A stretch of DNA of 64,000 nt from Neoroseomonas oryzicola (GCF_012163135.1 NZ_JAAVUP010000001.1:806001-870000); one strand, 5' to 3'. Counted from the stretch's first letter, positions 34,453 through 43,518 are shown. Notes: generated by a model not told the origin, from the sequence alone. A program made the numbers and translations.

Positions 34453-37320
34453 ATGACCAAGCGCATGCTGATCGACGCATCCCACCCCGAGGAAACACGG
34501 GTGGTGGTGCTGGACGGCAACCGCATCGAGGAATTCGACCTCGAGACCGCCACCCGCAAGCCCCTCAAGGGCAACATCTACCTGGCCAAGGTGGTGCGGG
34601 TGGAACCCAGCCTGCAGGCCGCCTTCGTCGAATACGGCGGCAACCGCCATGGCTTCCTGGCCTTCGGCGAGATTCACCCCGACTACTACCAGATCCCGGT
34701 CGCCGACCGGCAGCGCCTGATCGAGATGCAGGCCGAGGAAGCCCGCGCCGAGGACGAGGCCGACCTGCCGCCGGAATCGGCCATGGACCGTGCCGCCGAG
34801 TGGAACGGCGAGGGCAGCGAAGCCTGGACCAACGGCGAGGAGGCCGCGCCGGCCGAAGCCGCGGAGGCACTCGCCGCCGAGGGCGAGGCCCCCGCCGAGG
34901 CCGCGGAAGCGCCTGCCGCCGAGGACGCACCGGCCCCGGCCGCCCAGCCCCTCGACATGGCGGACGACCGCATCACCGGCACGCCCGATGCCGGCCTCGC
35001 GGTCGAGGAGACGACCGAAGCCGAGGCCGAGGCCCACGAGGACCACGGCCGCGTCGAGAGCCTGCCCGCCGAGGATGCCCCGCCCCCGCCCGAGACCATC
35101 GGCGGCGAGGACCTGCCGGCCGAAGGCGAGGAGGAGCGCCGCGAGCGCCGCATCCCGCCCAAGTTCCTCCGCCACTACAAGATCCAGGAAGTGATCAAGC
35201 GCCGGCAGATCATGCTGGTGCAGGTCGTCAAGGAAGAGCGCGGCGGCAAGGGCGCGGCGCTGACCACCTACATCTCGCTGGCCGGCCGCTTCTCGGTGCT
35301 GATGCCGAACTCGCCGCGTGGTGGCGGCGTGTCGCGCAAGATCACCTCGGCCGCCGACCGCAAGCGGCTGCGCGAGGTGGTGGAGGAGATGAGCCTGCCG
35401 GACGGCATGTCGCTCATCGTCCGTACCGCCGGCGCCCAGCGGCCCAAGCCCGAGATCAAGCGCGACTGCGAATACCTGCTGCGCCTGTGGGACAACATCC
35501 GCGAACGGACGCTAGCCTCCACCGCGCCCGCGCTGATCTACGAGGAAGCGGACCTCATCAAGCGCTCGATCCGCGACGTCTTCGGCCGCGACATCGAGGA
35601 GGTGATCGTCGAGGGCGACGACGCCTACAGCCAGGCGCGCGAGTTCATGCGCATGCTGATGCCGGCCAATTCCGGCAAGGTGCGGATGCACCGCGACGCG
35701 CTGCCGCTGTTCGCCCGCCACAATGTCGACGTGCAGCTCGACGCGATGCATTCGCCGGTCTGCCAGCTCAAGTCCGGCGGCTACATCGTCATCAACCAGA
35801 CCGAGGCGCTGGTCGCCATCGACGTGAACTCGGGCCGCGCCACGCGCGACCGGCACATCGAGGACACCGCGCTGCGCACCAACCTCGAAGCCGCGGACGA
35901 GATCGCGCGCCAGCTGCGCCTGCGCGACCTCGCGGGCCTGATCGTCATCGACTTCATCGACATGGAGTCGTCCAAGCATGACGGGATGGTCGAGCGGCGC
36001 CTGAAGGAGGCGCTGAAGCACGACCGTGCGCGCATCCAGGTCGGCCGGATCAGCCATTTCGGCCTGCTCGAGATGTCGCGCCAGCGGCTGCGGCCCTCGA
36101 TCGCCGAACAGACCTTCGTCACCTGCCCGCACTGCCAGGGCCGCGGCTTGGTCCGCAGCATCGACAGCAGCGCCCTGCAGGTGCTGCGCGCGATCGAGGA
36201 GGAAGGGGCCAAGCGCCGCGCCTCCGAGATCATGGTGCGCGTCGCGGCCCCGGTCGCGCTGTGGCTGCTGAACCGCAAGCGCGATCGCCTCGCCGAGATC
36301 GAGGCGCGCTTCGGCATGGCGGTGCTGTTCGAGCCCGACGACACGCTGATGGCGCCCGCGCTCAAGATCGAGCGCCTGCGCGCCGCCGAGCCGGGCTTCG
36401 TGCCCACCGCGCCGACCGCGCTGCGCATGGACTACGCCCCCGAGCCGGTCGAGGCGGAGGAGGAAGCCGAGGAGGCCGAGGCGGCCCCCGCCGAGGAATC
36501 CGAGGAGGCGCCGCGCCGCGCCGAGGGTGGCGACGATGCCGGCCGCCGCCGCCGCCGCCGCCGCCGCCGTGGCGGCCGGCGCGAGGACGGCCGCGAGGCC
36601 CCCGCCGGCACCGAAGCCGAGATAGAGGCCGAGCTCGCCGCCGAAGGCGAGGCCGAGGGCGAGCCCGAGGCGGAAGCCGAGACGGGGGCGGAAGCCGCCC
36701 CCGCCGAAGGCGAGGAAGCCGCCGAGGCCGCGGCCGCCGACGCCGCGGATGCCGATGGCCGTCGCCGCCGTCGCGGTCGCCGTGGCGGCCGCCGCCGGCG
36801 CGAGGACGGCAGCGCCCCCGAGGCGCCCGAGGCCGCCGAGGCGGAGGGCGAGGCCCCTGCCCCGGCGCCCGCCCCGGCACCGCGCGCGCCGCGCTACACC
36901 GGCCCGACGCCCGCCGATCCCTTCGCCGGCCAGATCGACGACATCTTCGAGGCGATGGAAGCCGCGGAAGCTGCCGCCGAGCGTGCGGCGACCGCGCGCC
37001 CGGCCCGCGCCGCCGCGGCCGTCGCGGAAGCCGTGGTGACCGAGACGGCCGAGCCTGCCGCGGCCGAAGCCCCGGCGCCGGCCGCCGAGGTTATGGCGCC
37101 GCCCGCACCCGCTGCGGAGGTGCCGGAACCGCCGGCGCCCGCAGTTGCCGCGCCCGAGCCCACGCCTGCCCCCGTGGCCGCCCCCGCGCCTGCCGCGGCC
37201 GCGACGCCGGAACCGGCCCCCGCGCCCGAGCCCGTCATCGGCGCGCCGGTGCAGCCCGTGGTCCTCGGCACCGGGACCGAGGCCGCGCTGCCGAAGCGCC
37301 AGGGCTGGTGGCGCCGCTGA
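34453..37320 (+). CDS. rne: Ribonuclease E/G
   Basis: The main mRNA-decay endonuclease, 955 residues. The S1 domain begins near residue 35 ([30 protein letters not shown]). It is split by an acidic Ala/Glu/Pro insert (about 100-225), as in other alphaproteobacterial RNase E proteins, and resumes at [22 protein letters not shown]. Catalytic aspartates are in [12 protein letters not shown] (D457) and [11 protein letters not shown] (D500/D503). The zinc-link motif TCPHCQGRG is at 557-565. The C-terminal third (about 660-955) is disordered, rich in Glu, Ala and Pro, with Arg-rich blocks at about 697 and 769 that probably bind RNA. The long leader suggests autoregulation by cleavage of its own mRNA. 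Confidence 0.96.
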   Translation: MTKRMLIDASHPEETRVVVLDGNRIEEFDLETATRKPLKGNIYLAKVVRVEPSLQAAFVEYGGNRHGFLAFGEIHPDYYQIPVADRQRLIEMQAEEARAEDEADLPPESAMDRAAEWNGEGSEAWTNGEEAAPAEAAEALAAEGEAPAEAAEAPAAEDAPAPAAQPLDMADDRITGTPDAGLAVEETTEAEAEAHEDHGRVESLPAEDAPPPPETIGGEDLPAEGEEERRERRIPPKFLRHYKIQEVIKRRQIMLVQVVKEERGGKGAALTTYISLAGRFSVLMPNSPRGGGVSRKITSAADRKRLREVVEEMSLPDGMSLIVRTAGAQRPKPEIKRDCEYLLRLWDNIRERTLASTAPALIYEEADLIKRSIRDVFGRDIEEVIVEGDDAYSQAREFMRMLMPANSGKVRMHRDALPLFARHNVDVQLDAMHSPVCQLKSGGYIVINQTEALVAIDVNSGRATRDRHIEDTALRTNLEAADEIARQLRLRDLAGLIVIDFIDMESSKHDGMVERRLKEALKHDRARIQVGRISHFGLLEMSRQRLRPSIAEQTFVTCPHCQGRGLVRSIDSSALQVLRAIEEEGAKRRASEIMVRVAAPVALWLLNRKRDRLAEIEARFGMAVLFEPDDTLMAPALKIERLRAAEPGFVPTAPTALRMDYAPEPVEAEEEAEEAEAAPAEESEEAPRRAEGGDDAGRRRRRRRRRGGRREDGREAPAGTEAEIEAELAAEGEAEGEPEAEAETGAEAAPAEGEEAAEAAAADAADADGRRRRRGRRGGRRRREDGSAPEAPEAAEAEGEAPAPAPAPAPRAPRYTGPTPADPFAGQIDDIFEAMEAAEAAAERAATARPARAAAAVAEAVVTETAEPAAAEAPAPAAEVMAPPAPAAEVPEPPAPAVAAPEPTPAPVAAPAPAAAATPEPAPAPEPVIGAPVQPVVLGTGTEAALPKRQGWWRR

Positions 37321-37377
37321 TCACGTCGCGCAGCGACGGCAGGGGCGAGGCGTCGCTGTCGTCGGCTGCATGATGTC

Positions 37378-37405
37378 CCCGGTCAGGCCACCGCGCCTGA
37401 CCGGG
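37378..37405. terminator. Hairpin between convergent rne and lprI-like gene
   Basis: Perfect 11-bp arms CCCGGTCAGGC (37378-37388) and GCCTGACCGGG (37395-37405) with a 6-nt loop, in the 92-bp gap. There is no U-tract, so factor-dependent or mRNA-end-protecting use is possible. Confidence 0.5.
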
Positions 37406-37412
37406 ACGAACC

Positions 37413-38000
37413 TCAGGGCCCGTCCACCGAGGCCGCGGCGATCGCGAGCCAGATCTCGTCCCGCTGGCGCTTGAGCTCGAGCGCCCGCAGCGCCGTCTGC
37501 TCCAGCCGGCAGGCCAGGCGATGCGCCTCCGCGTCGCCCGGTGCCGACAGCAGCCCTTCGGCGATGCAGGCCGCGTCGCGATAGGCGAGGAAGGCGCGCT
37601 GCGCCCGGCGCAACGGCTCCTGCGCCTCGGCCGTCGCGAGCAGGCCCGTCTCGCGCAGCCAGCGTTCCATCTGCCCCTGCCAGATCGTCGTCTCGGCCTG
37701 GGTGCACAGGGTCAGAGAATTCGGCCGATCGGGCATCGCCGGCAGCCGCGCGGCGAGCAGGCTCTCGCTCGCCTCCCCCTGGCAGGCCGACACGATCCGC
37801 CAGGCGCAGCGGCCGAAGGCGGCGCGCGGCGGATGGGCCTGGGCGGTCAGGACGCAGGCCTCGATCCAGGCGCGCTCGGCCGGATGCGGCCGGGCCGGAT
37901 CGGGCGCGCCGCGCCGGGCCTGGGCGGCCGCCACGCCCGGCAGCAGCAGCGCCAGCAGCATCGCAACCCACGCCCCGGCCCGTCCCACGCGGCGAACCAT
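37413..38000 (-). CDS. Secreted LprI/DUF1311-like protein
   Basis: 195 residues. The start MVRRVGRAGAWVAMLLALLLPGVAAAQA gives an excellent signal peptide and has GAGGGGG upstream; earlier ATGs would add a polar leader. The mature part has paired cysteines (EACVLTA, FGRCAWRIVSACQ, LTLCTQ, AACIAEG, RLACRLEQTALRALELK), in the style of lysozyme-inhibitor LprI N-terminal (DUF1311) domains, including the closing LE.T..R...L. A periplasmic protective or inhibitory role is inferred only from the family. Confidence 0.7.
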   Translation of the reverse strand: MVRRVGRAGAWVAMLLALLLPGVAAAQARRGAPDPARPHPAERAWIEACVLTAQAHPPRAAFGRCAWRIVSACQGEASESLLAARLPAMPDRPNSLTLCTQAETTIWQGQMERWLRETGLLATAEAQEPLRRAQRAFLAYRDAACIAEGLLSAPGDAEAHRLACRLEQTALRALELKRQRDEIWLAIAAASVDGP

Positions 38001-38068
38001 GCCGGCATTCCCCCTCGCGGCCGCGATCAACGCGGCGTTCATCCCCGCCGCGGCATCCTCGCGCATCC

Positions 38069-38392
38069 ATGCGCCCGATGCTGCCCCTTCTCGCCGCGAT
38101 GCTGATCACGCTGCCGGCAGCGGCGCGGGCGGAGGATGCCGCGTCGCGGCTCTGCACCGCGCGCTTCATCGCCGGCGATCCGCTGCCGCTCGAGCACCGC
38201 CTCGTCGGGATGCTGGCCGGCGGCGGCTGCGCGGCGGGCGACCTGCTGCATTTCGTCTTCGCGGGCGAGGGCGTCGCGGCTGCGGCCGTCGCCGCCCGGC
38301 ATTGCCGCTTCGACCGCCCGGTGCTGCTGGATCGTGGCGCCGAGACGCATCTCGTCTGCGTCTGGGAGGGCATGATGCGGAACGCGCGCTAG
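38069..38392 (+). CDS. Small secreted cysteine-containing protein, unknown
   Basis: 107 residues. A signal peptide (MRPMLPLLAAMLITLPAAARA) is followed by a mature domain of about 85 residues with four cysteines (SRLCTAR, GGGCAAGD, ARHCRFD, HLVCVWEG), probably two disulfides. No ribosome site is obvious. The start at 38069 or the ATG 9 nt later would both fit. I do not know a family. It diverges from the LprI-like gene with 68 bp between starts. Confidence 0.6.
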   Translation: MRPMLPLLAAMLITLPAAARAEDAASRLCTARFIAGDPLPLEHRLVGMLAGGGCAAGDLLHFVFAGEGVAAAAVAARHCRFDRPVLLDRGAETHLVCVWEGMMRNAR

Positions 38393-38492
38393 GCCGGACG
38401 CCGACAGGGTGGCATCCCCTGGCCGGGCGAAGATGCGCGCACGGACCTTGGTCTGGAGACGTCGCGGCGCGCGCCGGCGAACGGAAGCGGCG

Positions 38493-38864
38493 TCAACCCG
38501 AGGATTGCCGTTCCGCCCGCCGCAGCACGGCGCAGAGCCGCGAGAAGGCCAGCCAGAAGGCACCATGTTCCGGCGCCTGGTCGGGGCGCGCGCCGAAGGC
38601 GGGTTCCCCACGCCGCAGCAGCGGCAGCCGCGCCTCGTAGCGGCCGCGCATGTTCTCGAGGAAGGCCGCCGTGGCCGCGAGGTAGCCTTCGAGCATCTCG
38701 GTGGCGATCTCGATTTCCGCCCGCGCGCGCCCCTCGGTGGTGAAGCGCTTGAGGCCGCGGCTTTCCTCGACCAGGGCGAGGTGCAGCCGCTGCAGTTCCT
38801 CCATCCGCGCCAGCATGCGGGCGCGGGCCTCGCGGTCCGGGTCGCCGGTCGGGGTCTGGGTCAT
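38493..38864 (-). CDS. Small helical protein of unknown function
   Basis: 123 residues from MTQTPTGDPDREARARML, with GGGAGG ahead of the ATG. It is mostly charged helix (MLARMEELQRLHLALVEESRGLKRF, EIEIATEMLEGYLAATAAFLENMRGRYEARL), with likely coiled-coil character and no signal or membrane segment. I recognise no family. The ribosome site and compact length make it likely real. Confidence 0.6.
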   Translation of the reverse strand: MTQTPTGDPDREARARMLARMEELQRLHLALVEESRGLKRFTTEGRARAEIEIATEMLEGYLAATAAFLENMRGRYEARLPLLRRGEPAFGARPDQAPEHGAFWLAFSRLCAVLRRAERQSSG

Positions 38865-38997
38865 GGCTCGCCTCCCGCCGGTCAGGATCGCGGGCCGCCA
38901 TGAAGCTTCGGTGAACGGGGATGGCCGGGGCACTCCTCCGGCTACCGTCGGGCGGACCCACGGCGTAATCCGGCAGGACAGGACGGGAGCCCGGACC

Positions 38998-39606
38998 ATG
39001 CGGATCGACAGCATCGACGCGCTGGAGGCCATCTACGGCGCGGCGAACCTTGCCTCGACCGCCAAGGTCACGGACCGCGTCACGCCGCACTACCGCCAAT
39101 TGATCGAGGCCGCGCCCTTCCTGGTGCTCGCGACCGCGGGGCCAGAGGGGCTCGACGCGTCCCCGCGCGGGGACGCGCATGGCCTGGTGCGGATCGAGGA
39201 CGAGCGGACGCTGCTGCTGCCCGACCGGCGCGGCAACAACCGCGTCGACAGCCTGCGCAACATCGTCCGCGACCCGCGCGTCGGATTGCTGTTCCTGATC
39301 CCGGGATCGGGGACGACGCTGCGGGTGAACGGGCGGGCGCATCTGTCGGTGGATCCGGCGCTGCTCGCCTCCTTCGCGGTCGACGGCGCGGCGCCGCGCT
39401 CGGTCATCGTGATCGGCATCGAGGAGATCTACTTCCAATGCGCCCGCGCCGTGATCCGCGCCGGCCTGTGGGATGCCGCGCGCCAGGCCGCGCCGGGCAG
39501 CCTGCCGACGCCGGGGCAGATCCTCGCCACGCTGAGCGACGGCGCGACGGGCGGCGACACCTACGACCGCGAATGGCCCGCACGCGCCGCGAAGACGATG
39601 TGGTGA
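38998..39606 (+). CDS. PPOX-type flavoprotein (pyridoxamine 5'-phosphate oxidase family)
   Basis: 202 residues, with GGGAG upstream of the ATG. The split-barrel FMN fold is seen in FLVLATAGPEGLDASPRGDAHGLVRIEDERTLLLPDRRGNNRVDSLRNIVRDPRVGLLFLIPG, which closely matches the MSMEG_1061-type subgroup rather than PdxH. It probably binds FMN or F420 and reduces or binds a small molecule. The substrate is unknown. Confidence 0.87.
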   Translation: MRIDSIDALEAIYGAANLASTAKVTDRVTPHYRQLIEAAPFLVLATAGPEGLDASPRGDAHGLVRIEDERTLLLPDRRGNNRVDSLRNIVRDPRVGLLFLIPGSGTTLRVNGRAHLSVDPALLASFAVDGAAPRSVIVIGIEEIYFQCARAVIRAGLWDAARQAAPGSLPTPGQILATLSDGATGGDTYDREWPARAAKTMW

Positions 39607-39607
39607 A

Positions 39608-40120
39608 TCAGGCGCGGTCGAGCACGTAGCGCCGCGTGACGATGCCGAAGATCACGACCTCGCCCACGAAGGCGAGGCCCGTCTTCTCGAGCACCCGGCG
39701 CGAGGCGAAGTTCGCCGGCGCCGCATAGCCGACCACGGAAGCGAGGCCCAGGCTGCCGAAGGCGAGATCCCGCGCCGCCGCGGCGATCTCGCTCGCGAGG
39801 CCGCGCCCCCAGGCCGCCCGGGCGAGCATGTAGAGGATCTCGGTCTCGTTCCCATGGTCCGGCAGGGCGCGCAGCCCGCCATGGCCGAGCAGCACGCCCG
39901 TCGCGCGATCCTCCACCGCCCAGGGGCCGTAGCCGAAGCGCGGCCAGTCCGCGGCGAAGTCGGGAACGAGCCGCGCCGCATCGGCGTCCGCGACCGTCGC
40001 TCGCGCCATGCCGCCGGGCATGTGGCGCATCACCTCGGGATCGGCGCGGATCGCCGCATAGGCCGGGATATCGGCCTCGACGAAGGGACGGAGCCGCAGC
40101 CGCGCCGTCTCGATGATCAT
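39608..40120 (-). CDS. GNAT acetyltransferase (RimJ-like)
   Basis: 170 residues, MIIETARLRLRPFVEADIPAYAAI, the common start of ribosomal-protein-type GNATs. Acetyl-CoA site: AAWGRGLASEIAAAARDLAF; C-terminal NFASRRVLEKTGLAFVGE. The start overlaps the DJ-1 gene stop by 4 nt (ATGA), so they are co-translated. Substrate unknown. Confidence 0.9.
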   Translation of the reverse strand: MIIETARLRLRPFVEADIPAYAAIRADPEVMRHMPGGMARATVADADAARLVPDFAADWPRFGYGPWAVEDRATGVLLGHGGLRALPDHGNETEILYMLARAAWGRGLASEIAAAARDLAFGSLGLASVVGYAAPANFASRRVLEKTGLAFVGEVVIFGIVTRRYVLDRA

Positions 40121-40803
40121 CCGAGCCGCGCCGCGACCCGGGCGACCAGCGCCTCCCGATCCGCGCGCATCCCCGCCCCGCGCGCCTTGGCCGTGGCGAG
40201 GACCTGGGCCGGCGCCGTCTCGGGCGATCCGGCCTCGAAGGGCGGCGCCGGGGCGTATTCGATCTGCAACTGGATCGCCTGGGCGGCCTCGGGCGAGAGC
40301 AGATCCGCCACGAGGGCGAGCGCGAAGTCGATCCCCGCCGTGACGCCGCCGCCCGTCACCACGCGCCCGTCGCGCACCCAGCGCGCATGGACCGGTTCGG
40401 CGCCGAGCGCGGCGAGGAAGTCGTGGCTCGCCCAATGCGTCGTCGCCCGCACGCCCTTGAGCAGCCCCGCCGCGCCCAGCACCAGCGCGCCCGTGCAGAC
40501 CGAGGTCACGAAGCGCGCGCCCTTCGCCTGGGCGCGGAGGAAGGCGAGCACCTCCTCGTCCTCCATCAGCGCCGCCACGCCGGGACCGCCGGGAACGCAG
40601 AGGATGTCGAGCGGCGGGCAGGTTGCGAAATCGGTGTCCGGCAGCATCGTCAGGCCGGTGTCCGCGCGCACCGGCTCCTTCGTCTTCCAGACTAGGTGGA
40701 CCTGGCCGCCGGGCACGCGGGAGAACACCTCGAACGGCCCGGTCATGTCGAGCTGCGTGAGCCGAGGGAACAGCAGCAGGCCGAAGCGGAGCGGCGTGGT
40801 CAT
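40117..40803 (-). CDS. DJ-1/PfpI family protein (isonitrile hydratase-like)
   Basis: 228 residues with the class I glutamine-amidotransferase-like fold. The nucleophile elbow Cys is in FVTSVCTGALVLGAAGLLKG. An upstream segment reads FPRLTQLDMTGPFEVFSRVPG, with TTHWASHDFL after the elbow, as in isonitrile hydratases and related DJ-1 proteins without a DNA-binding domain. It could hydrate isonitriles or deglycate; not decidable here. Co-translated with the following GNAT gene. Confidence 0.88.
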   Translation of the reverse strand: MTTPLRFGLLLFPRLTQLDMTGPFEVFSRVPGGQVHLVWKTKEPVRADTGLTMLPDTDFATCPPLDILCVPGGPGVAALMEDEEVLAFLRAQAKGARFVTSVCTGALVLGAAGLLKGVRATTHWASHDFLAALGAEPVHARWVRDGRVVTGGGVTAGIDFALALVADLLSPEAAQAIQLQIEYAPAPPFEAGSPETAPAQVLATAKARGAGMRADREALVARVAARLG

Positions 40804-40865
40804 GGCATTGGTCCTCCTGCGCGGCAGGCTCGCACGCGGCGCGCCGCGGGCCTAGGCTCGAGCGC

Positions 40866-41612
40866 ATGCGGCTCGCGGTCATCTCCGACATCCACGGCAA
40901 CCTGCTGGCGCTCGAGGCGGTGCTGGCGGACATCGAGGGGCGCGGCGTCGACGCGATCGTGAACCTCGGCGACTGCGTCACCAGCCCGCTCTGGCCGAAG
41001 GAGACCTTCGACCGGCTGGGCGAGCTCGACCTGCCCACGGTGCGCGGCAACCATGACCGCTGGATCGTCGAGATGCCGGAGGCGAAGCTCTCCCCCGCCG
41101 GCCGCTTAGCCCGCGCGGCGCTGAGCGAGGCCGAGCGCGCCGCGCTGCACGCCCTGCCCCCGACGCTCGAGGTCTCGCCCGACATCCTCGCCGTGCACGG
41201 CACGCCGGCGGATGACAGCACCTACCTGCTCGAGGATGCGATCGAAGGGCGGCTGGCCCCGGCGGCGCGCGCCACCGTCGCGGCCCGGCTCGGCGCCGCC
41301 GCGCGGCCGGGCGGGGTGGTGCTGTGCGGGCACAGCCATCGCCAGGCCGTGGTGCAGGGACCGGAGGGCTGCCTGGTGCTGAACCCCGGAAGCGTCGGCT
41401 GCCCGGTCTTCGCGGACAGCCCGGCGGCGCCGACGCTCGAGCACAGGTCGCCCCATGCGCGCTACGCCATCCTCACGCGACGGCGCGGCGCCTGGGGCGC
41501 GGAGCTGATGGTGCTCGACTACGACTGGCACGCGGCGGCGCGCCAGGCCGCGGCGAACGGGCGCGAGGACTGGGCCGTCGCGATGGCGACCGGCGCGGTC
41601 AGCCCGGCTTGA
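40866..41612 (+). CDS. Calcineurin-like metallophosphoesterase
   Basis: 248 residues. All five metal motifs are present: AVISDIHGNLLALEAVL, IVNLGDCVTS, VRGNHDRWIV, ILAVHGTP and LCGHSHRQAV, followed by LNPGSVGCP. This is the YfcE-like subgroup of dinuclear phosphodiesterases. The natural substrate is not known. Its 3' end overlaps the convergent HPP gene by 14 bp. Confidence 0.92.
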   Translation: MRLAVISDIHGNLLALEAVLADIEGRGVDAIVNLGDCVTSPLWPKETFDRLGELDLPTVRGNHDRWIVEMPEAKLSPAGRLARAALSEAERAALHALPPTLEVSPDILAVHGTPADDSTYLLEDAIEGRLAPAARATVAARLGAAARPGGVVLCGHSHRQAVVQGPEGCLVLNPGSVGCPVFADSPAAPTLEHRSPHARYAILTRRRGAWGAELMVLDYDWHAAARQAAANGREDWAVAMATGAVSPA

Positions 41613-42108
41613 GCGTCCCGCGCGGACCGAAGCGCGGCCAGGGCCCCGCACCCCAGGGCGACGGCGCGTTGTTCGAGACCCAGGCGACCAGGAACAGCGT
41701 CGCCAAGCCCGGCAGCAAGGGTGCAAGCAGGAAGTTCCAGTCCGCGCCCTCGGCGAAGACCACCACCGGATTGGCGCCGGCCGGCGAATGGATGGTGCGC
41801 GTCACCGACATCACCGCGAGCGCAGTGCCGACCGCGAAGGCGATCCAGAGCGCGAGCGGCCCACCGACTGTCGCGTGGCCCATGCGGAAGACGAGGCCGG
41901 TGATGGTGGCGAGCAGATGCCCGCCGATGAAGGACCGCGGTTGCGCCATGATCCCGCGCGGCATGCCGAACAGGATGACGCAGGACCCGCCGAGCGAGGG
42001 CAGCAGCCAGGGATGCTGCGTGAAGGACAGCGCGTGGTTGGCCAGCAGCAGCGCACCCGCGGTGCCGAAGATCTGCACCGCGATGCGGCGGGGTGGCGGT
42101 GGCTTCAT
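41599..42108 (-). CDS. HPP family membrane protein
   Basis: 169 residues with about four membrane helices. Family marks: HPWLLPSLGGSCVILFGMPRGIMAQPRSFIGGHLLATITGLVF and TRTIHSPAGANPVVVF. Some HPP proteins have been linked to nitrite transport in plastids and cyanobacteria; the bacterial role is mostly unknown. The start overlaps the TGA of the upstream glycosyltransferase gene (ATGA), so it is the last of three coupled genes. Confidence 0.88.
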   Translation of the reverse strand: MKPPPPRRIAVQIFGTAGALLLANHALSFTQHPWLLPSLGGSCVILFGMPRGIMAQPRSFIGGHLLATITGLVFRMGHATVGGPLALWIAFAVGTALAVMSVTRTIHSPAGANPVVVFAEGADWNFLLAPLLPGLATLFLVAWVSNNAPSPWGAGPWPRFGPRGTLKPG

Positions 42109-42692
42109 CGGGGGCCTCCGATCGCGGCGAGGTCCTCCGCCGTGTCGACGTCGCGTCGCCTGTGCAGCAGCGCGACGCGGCGGCCGGAGAAATTGACGAG
42201 CGTGTCCGCGAGCGCATGCGGGCTCGACCACCGCGCCCCGGCGAAAGGCCGCGCGGGCCGGCGCGGGCCGAGGCCGACCAGCCAGTAGCCGCCATCCTCG
42301 GCCGGGCCGAAGACGGCATCCGCCCGCCCGAGCGCGCGAAAGGCGGCGGCGATGTCCGCGGGCCCGAGGCCCGGTATGTCGCTGCCGACCAGCACCGCCC
42401 GGCGATAAGGGCGCATCGCGCCGTCCATCCGGGCGCCGAGATCGCCCCGCGGCTGGGCGACGCGCTCCGTGCCGCGGGGGACGAAGCGCGACCAGTCGCA
42501 GCGCACACCGGGCGGCGTGGTGGCGAGCAGCGTCCGCCAGCGCCGGTCCCGCGCGATCGGCCGCGCCGTCGCGGCCAGCGTCGCGGTGTAGAAGCGCAGC
42601 GCCGCCCGGTCCCCGATGCCTTTCGCGAGCCGCCGTTTCACCGCGCCGAGCCGCGGCGCGCGGGCGAAGAGAATCACCGTCTTCCGTTGCAT
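42105..42692 (-). CDS. Arsenosugar-type glycosyltransferase (TIGR04282 family)
   Basis: 195 residues, a CofC/nucleotidyltransferase-like fold. The start MQRKTVILFARAPRLGAVKRRLAKGIG matches the family N-terminus; VLVGSDIPGLGPADIAAAF and AVFGPAEDGGYWLVGL are diagnostic. The longer open frame upstream belongs to the neighbouring gene region and is rejected. The family is named for genes beside arsS in arsenosugar synthesis, but arsS is absent here, so the real glycan may be something else. Paired with the next enzyme, 16 nt apart. Confidence 0.87.
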   Translation of the reverse strand: MQRKTVILFARAPRLGAVKRRLAKGIGDRAALRFYTATLAATARPIARDRRWRTLLATTPPGVRCDWSRFVPRGTERVAQPRGDLGARMDGAMRPYRRAVLVGSDIPGLGPADIAAAFRALGRADAVFGPAEDGGYWLVGLGPRRPARPFAGARWSSPHALADTLVNFSGRRVALLHRRRDVDTAEDLAAIGGPR

Positions 42693-42708
42693 TGCAGCGC
42701 AGCACACC

Positions 42709-43401
42709 TCATCCACGCCGCCGCGCATAGAGGCGGGCGATGCGGTCGGGCGCCACGCCGGCGAACCACAGCGCCAGGCAGGCGAGGTTCCGCGCCGAGC
42801 GCCGCCACCAGCCGTCGCGCCGCCAGCGATCGGCGGAGGTGACGAAATCCGCATCGAGCGCGACGAGGCGGCGCCGGCCGATCCGGCGGACCAGGTCGAC
42901 ATCCTCCATGATCGGGATCGCGCGGAAGCCGCCCAGGCGTTCCAGGAGGTCCCGGCGGATCAGCAGCCCCTGGTCGCCATAGGGCAGGCCGAGGACGCGG
43001 CAGCGCCAGGCGACGGCGTGTTCCAGCCGGCGTGCCTGGGGCGCGGCGTCGTCCAGGGCGAAGCGGAAATACCCCGCGCGGTCGGCGTTGGACGGGTCGG
43101 CAATGAAGGCCTCGGCGGCCGCGCGCCATCCGGGGCCGGGCCGGGTGTCGGCATGGATGACGAGGATCCAGGGCGCCTCGATGGCCCCGGCGCCGGCCGC
43201 GAGCTGGGTGCCGCGGCCGCGCGGGGCCGTCACGACCCGCGCACCGGCCGCACGCGCGACCTCCACGGTTCCGTCCGTGCTGCCGCCGTCGGCGACGACG
43301 ATGCCGGCGACCTGCCCGGCCAGCGCATCGAGCGTGCGCGCTAGGCGTTCCGCCGCGTTGAGCGCAGGGACCAGGGCCACGAGTTCGTCGGACGTTCTCA
43401 T
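42709..43401 (-). CDS. Family 2 glycosyltransferase (TIGR04283 arsenosugar type)
   Basis: 230 residues. A GT-A fold with LVALVPALNAAERLARTLDAL, GIVVADGGSTDGTVEVA, ILVIHADTRPGPGW (DxD), GDQGLLIRRDLLERLGGFRAIPIMEDVDL and a basic tail. The MEDVDL motif and size fit TIGR04283. It heads a unit with TIGR04282 and HPP genes. A TTAA-N7-TTAA site lies 15-30 nt upstream of its ATG, and the two LexA boxes of the divergent gene are next to it, so it may be under CtrA or LexA control. Confidence 0.88.
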   Translation of the reverse strand: MRTSDELVALVPALNAAERLARTLDALAGQVAGIVVADGGSTDGTVEVARAAGARVVTAPRGRGTQLAAGAGAIEAPWILVIHADTRPGPGWRAAAEAFIADPSNADRAGYFRFALDDAAPQARRLEHAVAWRCRVLGLPYGDQGLLIRRDLLERLGGFRAIPIMEDVDLVRRIGRRRLVALDADFVTSADRWRRDGWWRRSARNLACLALWFAGVAPDRIARLYARRRG

Positions 43402-43415
43402 CCGACGCCCCGGGC

Positions 43416-43434
43416 GGTTAATCGTGCATTAACC
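43416..43434. promoter_or_regulatory. Perfect dyad containing a CtrA-type TTAA-N7-TTAA site
   Basis: GGTTAAT-CGTGC-ATTAACC is a perfect 7-bp inverted repeat. Inside it, TTAA (43418-43421), 7 nt, TTAA (43429-43432) followed by C is the full consensus for CtrA in alphaproteobacteria. In about 70% GC DNA this is unlikely by chance. It sits just upstream of the glycosyltransferase start at 43401. Confidence 0.55.
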
Positions 43435-43438
43435 ACTC

Positions 43439-43453
43439 GTTCCCAATCTGTTC
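43439..43453. promoter_or_regulatory. LexA (SOS) box 1, GTTC-N7-GTTC
   Basis: GTTCCCAATCTGTTC matches the alphaproteobacterial SOS direct repeat exactly. A -35-like TTGACG (43454-43459) follows immediately, so bound LexA would cover the promoter of the radical SAM gene. Confidence 0.75.
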
Positions 43454-43488
43454 TTGACGGCACCCCGCTAGCGGGCGAGGATGTCCAG

Positions 43489-43503
43489 GAACAAAATGGG
43501 AAC
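43489..43503. promoter_or_regulatory. LexA (SOS) box 2, GAAC-N7-GAAC
   Basis: GAACAAAATGGGAAC is the same repeat on the opposite strand, 15 nt before the ATG of the radical SAM gene and downstream of its -35 element. The two boxes bracket the likely promoter. Confidence 0.8.
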
Positions 43504-43518
43504 ATAGGGACCAGCGCC

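Noticed and set aside
36541-36810. Repeat array or CRISPR in GCC/CGC-rich tracts of rne
   Set aside because: These are codon-level Arg-rich blocks of the RNase E tail, without spacers or regular repeat length.
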